A stretch of DNA of 64,000 nucleotides from Megalobrama amblycephala. Lineage: Eukaryota > Chordata > Actinopteri > Cypriniformes > Xenocyprididae. Positions within the stretch are counted from its first letter, which is position 1; each line of letters opens with the position of its first letter. Of the stretch, positions 44,881-64,000 are shown in pieces. Under the pieces are notes generated by a model. That model saw nothing but the letters and a program-made list of their open reading frames with translations, had not been told where the DNA came from and made no database searches. The stretch is from positions 4,092,917 to 4,156,916 of the forward strand of contig NC_063049.1 in the NCBI RefSeq assembly GCF_018812025.1, written 5' to 3'. A program made the position numbers and the translations under genes.

Positions 44881-45529
44881 ATTAAAAAAGATAAAGATAA
44901 AAACAAATGGAGCCAGCACAAAAATAAATTTAAGAAGCAGGTATAAGACTTGTTAGCACTGCCAGCTAATCTTGTAAAGATATTACTAATCAGATGTTTC
45001 TTTCTGTTCTTTTACAGCAATGGATTTTTTTATTACACAGAAACTCATCAACTGGAATCTTGAGTGCCTCATTGAAAAACTTTTTCTTTGTAGGTACAAA
45101 TATTTTTCTCATATTCACACAGATGCATCCACAGCCAGTAGGGTGTTCATTCTAATGCCTGATCTGATATTAATGATTCATGTACAGTCAGATGATCGTT
45201 GTCTGTGTGTCAGTAAACTAAACCGTGACTAAACTTCACCATGCGTTGTTTCTCTTAGTAGGATGAAAATCTGTTATTTAACAGGGATTAAATTATATAA
45301 AGAAAGCGATCTAATTAAGCTCCCTTTGCAGTCTTTGGAGTAGCGCATAGGAAAAATGCCTTTTTTTTTTTTCAAAATTATGACAATTTTGGATGTAAAA
45401 AGCATATTAACATTATAAGTGCACCCCAGGAAACAATAAAGAGTTTTGCGATAAACTCGCCCTGTTTGATTGAAAGCTTCAGCGCGTGCTCCTCCTAGGA
45501 CTTTCTTTGATCACTTTCTTTATATTTAA

Positions 45530-46504
45530 AGGTGCCCTAGATTCAAAATTTGAATTTACCTTGGCATAGTTGAATAACAAGAGTTCAGTACATGGAAAAG
45601 ACATACTGTGAGTTTCAAACTCCATTGCTTTCTCTTTCTTATGTAAATCTCATTTGTTTAAAAGACCTCCAAAGAACAGGCGAATCTCAACATAACACCG
45701 ACTGTTACGTAACAGTCAGGATCATTAATATGTACGCCCCCAATATTTGCATATGCCAGCTCATGTTCCCAACATTATGAAAGGCATTACATAAGGGCAG
45801 CCAGGATTAACGTCTGGATCTGCACAGCTGAATCATCAGACTAGGTAAGCAAGCAAGAACAATAGCAAAAAATGGCAGATGGAGCAATAATAACTGACAT
45901 GATCCATGATATCATGATATTTTTAGTGATATTTGTAAATTGTCTTTCTAAATATTTCGTTAGCATGTTGCTAATGTTCTGTTAAATGAGGTTAAAGTTA
46001 CCATCGTTTCTTACTGTATTCACGGAGACAAGAGCCGTCGCTATTTTCATTTTTAAACACTTGCAGTCTGTATAATTCATAAACAACTTCATTCTTTATA
46101 AATCTCTCCAACAGTGTAGCATTAGCCGTTAGCCACGGATCACAGCCTCAAACTCATTCAGAATCAAATGTAAACATCCAAATAAATAATACACTCACAT
46201 GATCTGAAGCATGCATGCAGCATGCATGACGAACATCTTGTAAAGATCCATTTTGAGGGTTATATTAGCTGTGTGAACTTTGTAAATGCACTGTTTTATA
46301 GTCAAGAGCTTGGGGGCGGGGAGCGCGAGATTTAAAGGGGCCGCAGCCTGAATCGCCGCATATTTAATGATGCCCCAAAATAGGCAGTTAAAAAAATTAA
46401 TAAAAAAAAATCTATGGGGTATTTTGAGCTGAAACTTCACAGACACATTCAGGGGATACCTTAGACTTATATTACATCTTGTGAAAAAACGTTCTAGGGC
46501 ACCT
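45530..46504. mobile_element. TTAA-flanked MITE, copy 3
   Basis: Begins AGGTGCCCTAGATTC and ends GTTCTAGGGCACCT, with TTAA at 45526-45529 and 46505-46508. Same family as 27767-28672; it contains the same TGAGCTGAAACTTCACAGAC stretch. No coding capacity. Confidence 0.85.
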
Positions 46505-46714
46505 TTAAAAGTCTCTTGTGACTGACCCATTCACCTGTAAAGTGTTGCCGCCATCTAATGGCGTATTAATGTAACTTTCACTCAATCTATATTACGCACC
46601 AATGGACATATTTATATAAAATAATATTTATTAAACAACAAATAAACACTATTGTACAGTTCAGTCACATGTAAAGCACTAGTGTGACCGTGACGGCTGT
46701 CAAGTGTGCCGTGG

Positions 46715-46812
46715 ATAATCATAGACATTATAATAAACACTAGACGCCCTATTGGCTGCTTTGGACTGTTGTTGCAATACGTCAACAAGTCGCCCATATT
46801 GTGCAGGGCAAG
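46715..46812. repeat. inverted repeat, left copy (pairs with 49213-49310)
   Basis: CATAGACATTATAATAAACA and CTAGACGCCCTATTGG through CATATTGTGCAGGGCAA reappear on the opposite strand at 49213-49310, 2.4 kb away. The right copy lies just upstream of the THAP exon. Confidence 0.75.
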
Positions 46813-47076
46813 ACTGCGCTGTTAACAAACACAAGTAAACGGTTTTTCTGGATTAAAAACAAAAATAATGTTTACATTTATCAACCAATTTCAGTGGTTT
46901 ATAATGTACGCGGTGTACAAAAAGTTCTAGTTACTTAAAATCTCTATAGTTAGACATATAAAATATTTATTTTAACAAGAAATAGTCAAAGCTCAGGCTT
47001 GTCATGTATTTGGCTGTTTTATTCTTGCATAAGAATGGTGAAAACGCCCATATTGAGATATTAATTTTCACATTAA

Positions 47077-48008
47077 AGCTGCTGTAGGTAACTTTTGTAA
47101 AAAAATTTTTTTTACATATTTGTTAAACCTGTCATTATGTCCTGACAGTAGAATATGAGACAGATAATCTGTGAAAAAATCAAGCTCCTCTGGCTCCTCC
47201 CAGTGGTCCTATTGCCATTTGCAGAAATACACCGCTCCCGGTAAGAAACAACCAATCAGAGCCAGGAGGAGTGTCTTAGCAGTGTCAATCAATCAAGCTC
47301 GCGTGCGCGCTGATCTCACCCCTCCCATGCACAGCGCCAGCGCATACAGGCTTCAAGATTACCGGTGTGCCGCAGCTTTGCTTATGGCGGAAAAACAATC
47401 CAAACTGCCAATTCCTCGAGTGGCACCTGCTCATAAAATAAAGATGGGTAAACGGAAAAAGACAGATGACGATGATAAAAAAGCCAAAAAGAAAGAATTA
47501 GATAGAGCCCGAAATAAAACGAGGGTAAATATCGGAGCGGCTTTTCCGAGGTGGAGGGAGCTATCCCTGCTTGATTTGTTTAATTTTTTAAGAACTACAC
47601 AACTAAGATAATTTCAAAACAGGACTGACAAATTATGTATGGCATGGTTTCTTGTAGATTTCAGGGTGGTCCTTTGCATATAACATCGTTTTATTTCGCC
47701 ATAAGCAAAGCTGCGGCACTCGGTAATCTTGAAGCCTGTATGCGCTGGCGCTGTGCATGGGAGGGGTGAGATCAGCGCGCACGCGAGCTTGATTGATTGA
47801 CACTGCTAAGACACTCCTCCTGGCTCTGATTGGTTGTTTCTTACCGGGAGCGGTGTATTTCTGCAAATGGCAATAGGACCACTTGGAGGAGCCAGAGGAG
47901 CTTGATTTTTTCACAGATTATCTGTCTCATATTCTACTGTCAGGACATAATGACAGGTTTAACAAATATGTAAAAAAATTTTTTTTACAAAAGTTACCTA
48001 CAGCAGCT
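47077..48008. mobile_element. snap-back element with 0.32-kb inverted arms, TTAA-flanked
   Basis: Arms 47077-47398 and 47690-48008 are nearly identical inverted copies (AGCTGCTGTAGGTAAC termini), flanked by TTAA at 47073-47076 and 48009-48012. The 290-bp centre contains a coding-like piece (see 47424-47611). TTAA targets and termini suggest a piggyBac/Kolobok-type non-autonomous element. Confidence 0.85.
47424..47611 (+). pseudogene. coding-like fragment in the centre of the snap-back element
   Basis: The unique centre reads MGKRKKTDDDDKKAKKKELD then RARNKTRVNIGAAFPRWREL before drifting to a stop at 47611. The lysine-rich start and the RVNIGAAFPRW motif look like real protein, a sequence that to my knowledge recurs in fish repeat-borne ORFs. 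The upstream part of the same frame (from 47171) is just arm sequence and is mirrored on the other strand at 47914-47633, so it should not be counted as gene. Function unknown. Confidence 0.4.
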
Positions 48009-48299
48009 TTAAATGAAATAAGGTTTTCTTATTGTGGAAAAGGGATTTTCTGTCTTTAACGCAATTTTAGCTTTTCTTGAGCTTAGAATTGACCACCATT
48101 GATAAAATTAAACAAATCATCAAATACAAATCACACAGGCTGCTTTCTGCATTTTATAGCACTAAAATGATTCTGATATTTACAGATAGATACTCCAAAA
48201 ACATACAACAACAAAGATAACTGATGGATCCTTTATGGTAATACACATGACATGGTTCAACTACAGTGCAATACAAATAGTAAATATAAGAAAGTGAGA

Positions 48300-48610
48300 A
48301 TTGTAAATAGTTTGTTATACACTATAAAAAATAGTTTATTTAGTATAGAATATAATATAATAATATATTGATAATAGCATATAGTGTAATAATACTATAA
48401 TAATAGCAATAGAATATGTAGTATCATAGATTATCATAATCTATTATAGACTATAATAGATTGATAATCTCAAGTGGTAAAATAATAATAATCGCAAATA
48501 CAATGTTATATCAATTGCAGAATAAAATAGACAATAATAAAAATAGTAAATTAAATAGTGACTAGTATAATAATAATATAGTATTGGTATAATAATAATA
48601 ACAACAAAAG
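48300..48610. repeat. AT-rich (ATA/TAA) low-complexity tract
   Basis: Dense ATAATA and TATAAT runs, no gene. It lies in the possible THAP intron. Confidence 0.7.
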
Positions 48611-48611
48611 G

Positions 48612-48678
48612 CTATATAGTTTCCATCAGTCTCTTGGAAGAACAGTACACTGACAGGCTCTCCTCAGGTTGCAACGGG
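48612..48678 (-). other. possible terminal exon for the THAP-like gene
   Basis: After the acceptor CCTTTTCAG the phase fits the exon at 49185-49106 and reads PLQPEESLSVYCSSKRLMET before a TAG at 48614-48612. It is short and lacks the second THAP half, so this could be chance. Confidence 0.25.
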
Positions 48679-49105
48679 CTGAAAAGGAAATAAAAATATA
48701 AATGATTCACCATTTAATGGCAAACTTTTAAATATTGTAGATGAGTTGGGAAACTTCCCTTCTAGCTACTTCCCACTGTCTCCTCAACTCGTTGTCTTTG
48801 TGAAACCTTAAATGTGTGAGAAGCTAGCCAACTAACCTACATTACAGTAAGATTAACAAAATATAAGTCACCTAGCCGAAACGAGTACTTGTCATAAAAA
48901 TCACTTTTAATAAAATAGAGATGCATATTTAAACTTTAGGAAATTTAGTTTATAAAATAACATGTAAGCTAAAACTATATTAGAAATCATGTAAACTCAT
49001 GTCTCAACTTTCACAGCTAACTAGCGACATCGCTATCTATTTTAGTCTGACTACTATCAATTATATAATGACAAAATACTACCAGAAACAAATTTTCAGT
49101 CTTAC

Positions 49106-49185
49106 CTGTGAAAGGTCATTCCCCGAGACTGGTTTTCAATTGTGCCGTGATTCGTACAGCCCCAAGCAGCACACGAAGCAGACAT
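49106..49185 (-). CDS. THAP-type zinc-finger first exon
   Basis: ATG at 49185 opens MSASCAAWGCTNHG, with SRGMTFHR at the end, then a CACAG|GTAAG donor at 49105. This is the N-terminal half of a THAP domain: the CxxxxC pair and the TFHR(F) segment. A full THAP domain needs another 40-50 residues with a C-x2-H pair. The only in-phase acceptor I found nearby opens 48678-48612. It gives a 22-residue end with no C-x2-H pair, so the gene is truncated or its next exon is unrecognised. THAP domains bind DNA and occur in host proteins and in P-element-type transposases. Confidence 0.55.
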
Positions 49186-49212
49186 TTTTCTCACTTCCAG
49201 TTATTAGCGTTA

Positions 49213-49310
49213 TGGGAATGTTGCCCTGCACAATATGTCGGTGCTGACGTACGATCCAGCGGCCAATAGGGCGTCTAGTGTTTATTATAATGTCTATGTG
49301 GATAATTACC
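49213..49310. repeat. inverted repeat, right copy (pairs with 46715-46812)
   Basis: See 46715-46812. It contains CCAATAGGGCGTCTAG, an inverted-CCAAT-like promoter element, 30-125 bp upstream of the THAP ATG; it may be that gene's promoter. Confidence 0.7.
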
Positions 49311-51385
49311 AAATGCCAAAAAATAAATACAATAAAATAAATGCTACACCTCGTATCTCTATATTTCCTAATTTTTGTTTTCTTTTATTTAAAACAAAAA
49401 ACAAAAAAACAATGATATAGGTCACCCTTTACGCTTGTTTGTGGGTTTTTACAAATATTTAACGAATGAAAAGGATTTTAAAGAGCATGTGACAAAACCT
49501 CTAACTCCATTGGATCCTCAAACTGTCAGTCAAACCTCATAAATCCGCCTCACCTTGTGAATGCAAAGGTAAATAAAGATCTGATGTTTGAAAAAAAAAA
49601 TGTAAAGCGTTTTCTTTACTCAAAAACACTATGTCTATAAAGGGTAATGTTTTAATGTATTTGAAGAGTGGAGAAGAGTTCATCTGATATGTCCCATCTA
49701 GTTGTAGCCAATATGCTATGTAACGTTAAGGTAATTATTATCAAATCTAACATAGCACAATTCGACTTGCTCTGGAACAAATAATAGATTAATAAGACCA
49801 AAGGTTGCCTGTTTTATGTACTCAAATTGAATTATGTCTCATGTTTAACCACTATAAGAGCCAATGGCAAATCCCAGAAGCACTGGCCGAGATGAAGCTG
49901 TTCTCAGCGGCTACACGAGCACTGAACGTCCGCTGACGCACTCGAGCTCGCATCTCCGAAAACATCAAAACAAATTGTAAAATAGGCGCTATTATTAAAT
50001 AGGAGTCACATATTTCAGGTCTAAACAACTACATTCTCGTCTAAAAAACTATTAAAACTACAGTTCGTGGTACAACAAGTTGTATTCGCAAAAATTATGG
50101 TTGATATGATTGGCCGCCATGACAGTCACTTCAAGCGGAGTGATGCAAACGGTGAAAAGGCAGGAGGAGTGCTGTTATCACTGAAATATCACACGGCTAT
50201 CAGCCAATCAGATTCGAGAACCAGAAAGAACCGTTGTATATATATGTGTGTTAAAGATTTGTTGTTAGAAATGATTTCTATTTTGAAGTTTTTTTTAATC
50301 AGTGCATCCTGCAAAAAGTATCACAGGTTCCAAAAACATTAAGCAGCACAACTGTTGTCACGTGGCTTGCTTGCAGTAAGCAAAAACGCCCCTGCGTCTT
50401 TGAACAAGGGGGCGGGGCAAACAATATTTTGAATTTGGACTGCAGTACCTATTTCGACCACTGTCATTCCTACATAGAGCCCCTTTAAATATAATTTGAC
50501 ACTCATGTGAAACTTTTTTTCTTATATTTGTATAAAGTGTTTGAACCGGGATCTCCTCTGAAGAACTGAGGACATTAGTGTTTGTGGACACACACACATC
50601 CAGAGAACATTCTGATGTTGTCAGGTGGACAAAAACATTGTGTTGGCTTTTTAAAGCTATTTTGATGATCACTTTTACTCCTGTGCTGTGGAAAAGATGG
50701 AGTACAGTTATTAATAATAATGAGAAATGTTTCTTGAGCATCAGAGACTTCTTTCACAAACATTAAGAAACTTTAATATTCAAACTTTTGGCCTCCAGTG
50801 TTCATCAATCCCACAGTTCAGTAACAGTGAAATGATTTTAAAGGTCATGTGTCATGATACCTAATGAGATTGTGAAGAGAACTGCTTAGTTTGACATTTC
50901 CTTTCTGACTGCTTAAGATCATATTTATTATGTATTTATTATAAATGATGTATTTAATTGTTGATATTTTATTATATTTTTTTGTTAGTTTGTTTTTTTG
51001 ATAATAAGCTAAACAACCAATGACTTTACATTAATTTTGTCAAATGCTAATGTTTTGTTTAGGATTTTAGGTGCGTTTTTAACACAGCGTGTATATTCAA
51101 GAACAGAATATGGTAATTTTACACATTTTCTTTGTTTTAACCTTTCTGACACACTTACTGTGTTAAACTCATCAACACAATGAATGAGTTAAAATGAACA
51201 CAATATGCATTATCCCTAAACACCCATTAATGTGTAAAAATTTAATACAAGTTGTTTCATTTTTAACACATCCTTTCTAAAACATATTTCTGCTTTACAG
51301 TATTATACTATAATTTCTACAAAAGCATTACATGATTGATTTATTTATGATGAAAGCAGAAGATCCAGACCTACAGGAGTGACGA
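49311..51385. other. intergenic, repeat-like, no gene seen
   Basis: A probable TTAA MITE piece ends near 50485 (GTCATTCCTACATAGAGCCC then CTTTAAA). Frames at 50067-50342 and 50358-50741 show no domain. 50900-51380 is AT-rich. Confidence 0.4.
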
Positions 51386-62260
<10,875 letters not shown>

Positions 62261-62522
62261 TTTCACTGTTTGAGCTCCTGCAGTCTAAACTTTACTTTCA
62301 CTTTCTCAATGATGGTTTCAAAAATGAATAATCACAAAGATCTGCTGTCTGTTCAGAAACAAACTTCTCAAAAATCCTTCTTGAAAGTTTTTCTCTTTGT
62401 TCTTCACTGATAGCCGATTCTTCTATGCTTTTGTCGAGATAAAGTCAGTATGACAGGAAGGAGAAATAAGTCAGTCTCTTCCTGGTAAGTGTTGTAAGAG
62501 GGAGGAGTTTCTGATCATGTGG

Positions 62523-62530
<8 letters not shown>

Positions 62531-62554
<24 letters not shown>
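62531..62554. repeat. poly(A) run upstream of TRIM
   Basis: About 24 A residues, 270 bp upstream of the TRIM ATG. Confidence 0.8.
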
Positions 62555-63400
62555 GTTAAATTTGTGAAAAAAAAGCTTTAATACTCTCAAGTATAATGCT
62601 ACAAAACATGAAGTTCCTGTGATAAACACGTCTGATCATGTTGCTGATTGTCAGTGTTTGGAGACGTGAAAACTGTACTCAAATAAAAATACAAGTATTT
62701 AAATAATTTTACATCCAGAAGTGAGGTCAAGTATAATAATGGAGAATCAATGATGAAGCATGAATATTATGAATGTTTTCTCCCTATAATGTCCAAGCGT
62801 GAGAGATTGCGTGTCAAATCTACATTTTTTACATCTGTATCAGTAAGAGGTTTTAGCCAAAAGTAGAGACATTTTTCCAGATTTTTCCACAAAGTTTTCG
62901 GCTTCAGTTGTGGTGTAGATTCATGATGTTACTAGATTATTGTACAGAGTGATCAGACACATTTTAAATAAGTGCAAAAAGCTTTAAAAATCAACTTCAT
63001 CACAAAAAATGTTTTGGCTGTGGAACAAAATGAACAGCTAACATAATTTCAATAATCATATCATTGTTACAGACAGAAGGGTCAGAGACAACAGGAATGC
63101 AAGTAGATGGTATTTATTGACTGACAGCAGGTAAACAGTGAAGCCAGTGAGTAAATGGTAGATATAGTCCTTGACAAGTGATAACGGGAATACTGAAACT
63201 GTCCTTTGTCTTGCAGGGTTGTGGATCGTGGATCGTGGCAGGTTGAAGTGCTGGAAGGGCGAATGGAGATGGTAGGTAAACTCACACACAGACAATATCA
63301 CAGGAAGACAGGGGAAACACACTGGAGTGGAATCAGGATGCATCTTGGAAGCTTTGGAGATCAACATGAATGGTCTTTAGTGTAAACAAGACCGGAAAAC
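62555..63400. other. intergenic, no gene seen
   Basis: The frames at 63056-63367 are low in recognisable motifs. The short direct repeat GTGGATCGTGGATCGTGG near 63222 is notable but small. Confidence 0.4.
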
Positions 63401-63404
63401 TGAC

Positions 63405-63531
63405 TGAGGTGACTTCTTCTTCTAGGATTTTATGGCGGTTGGCAAACAAACTTAAATTGCATTCCCGCCACCTACTGAAATGGAGTGTGAAGCGCATGTT
63501 GGAAAGGAAGTTTAAGCTAGATCTAATTTTT

Positions 63532-63571
<40 letters not shown>

Positions 63572-64000
63572 ACACAGAAGGGAGTTTTACATCCTATTAA
63601 ATAATCCTGTTTCCTTTAAAAATATAAATAACTCATGATAAATTCTTGATTGTTTGGTACCTTCTCCTAGGAGAACCTGAAGTGTCAGCTCATTGATATC
63701 TATATTTCTTAAGGCGTGTCTTAGCTGGGACCGCTCTCTTTCATAAGCTTTGCATTCTATAAGCACATGTTCTACAGTTTCAGCTATCCCACATTTATCA
63801 CACTTTCCATTCTCATGTTTACCAATTCTTTGTAAACATTGATTTAATAAACAATGTCCAATACGCATTCTTGTGACTAAAACATCCTCTTTCCTGTTTC
63901 CGAATCTTCTTCTCTCTGAACCAACTTTTTCTTGAATGCAGTAAAAATGTCTACCTTTTGTTCCTTCATTCCATTCCTTCTGCCAAATTTCCTGTATTTG
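63405..64000 (-). mobile_element. 3' end of an I/Nimb-like LINE, cut by window edge
   Basis: On the minus strand a frame runs in from the right edge and ends with TAG near 63589. The 3' UTR follows, containing CAGTAGGTGGCGGGAATGCA and GCCAACCGCCATAAAATCC, and ends in AGAAGAAGAAG. That 3' sequence with a (GAA)n tail is typical of RNase H-bearing fish LINEs. A poly(T)/poly(A) run at 63531-63567 is inside the UTR. Confidence 0.75.
63587..64000 (-). pseudogene. LINE ORF2 C-terminus (zinc-binding end after RNase H)
   Basis: Open at the window edge; the ATG at 63868 is internal, since upstream codons (RHFYCIQEKVGSERRRFG) read through in frame. The end has RMRIGHCLLNQCLQRIGK and CDKCGIAETVEHVLIEC, the CxxC...HxxxxC motif found at the C terminus of I-clade LINE ORF2 proteins. 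No lesion is visible in this part, but it is too short to judge the element. Confidence 0.8.

Noticed and set aside
47171..47914. Two mirrored ORFs beginning MKKSSSSGSS on opposite strands
   Set aside because: They are the two inverted arms of one element; only the central part is possibly coding.
63370..63600. 76-residue ORF ending in poly-lysine
   Set aside because: It is the complement of a LINE 3' UTR plus a poly(A) run.

Overview
This is nuclear DNA of a vertebrate, almost certainly a teleost and most likely a cyprinid. The evidence is a TRIM gene with the standard fish six-exon layout, two small-exon C2H2 zinc-finger genes that open with MAFIKEESEDIKIEE, and a dense mix of fish-type transposons: Ty3/gypsy including a Gmr1-like element, DIRS, L1/Tx1-like and I/Nimb-like LINEs, hAT, piggyBac-like, MULE-like and many MITEs. 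Spliced genes, poly(A) tails and microsatellites confirm a eukaryote. No rRNA, tRNA gene, CRISPR array or bacterial feature was seen.

Layout. 1-4280: the 3' part of a decayed Ty3/gypsy element with a probable 3' LTR. 4371-7826: a 23-bp tandem repeat, then a decayed hAT transposase gene (one frame, two TGA stops) with its 3' terminal repeat. 7865-18286 and 29680-43235: the two arms of a large inverted duplication. Each arm holds a promoter with a TGACGTCA palindrome, a two-coding-exon C2H2 zinc-finger gene (9 fingers on the left, plus strand; 10 on the right, minus strand; the genes converge), a broken gypsy pol fragment and the same small hAT MITE. Later insertions make the arms unequal. The left arm took a TTAA MITE containing a hAT containing a piggyBac-like element, and a MULE-like MITE. 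The right arm took a DIRS element, a second hAT, a piggyBac-like copy and other MITEs. 18434-29680, between the arms: a SWIM zinc-finger (MULE-like) pseudogene, a LINE 3' end split by a full-length L1-like element with 15-bp target duplications, a 50-bp tandem repeat and a MITE.

43235-51385 has no clear intact gene. It holds MITEs, a snap-back element with 0.32-kb inverted arms, and the first exon of a THAP-type gene. 51386-62260 (minus strand) is a TRIM gene (RING, B-box, coiled coil, PRY/SPRY) whose six exons join into an open frame of 442 codons. Its 8.7-kb last intron contains a Gmr1-like LTR element with both LTRs, a tRNA-Phe primer-binding site and a 5-bp target duplication. 63405-64000 is the 3' end of an RNase H-type LINE that runs off the window.

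Only the TRIM gene, the two zinc-finger genes and possibly L1 ORF1 look intact. The zinc-finger genes are probable nuclear DNA-binding proteins, the TRIM a probable E3 ubiquitin ligase. Everything else is mobile-element sequence, and its nesting gives a relative order of events.
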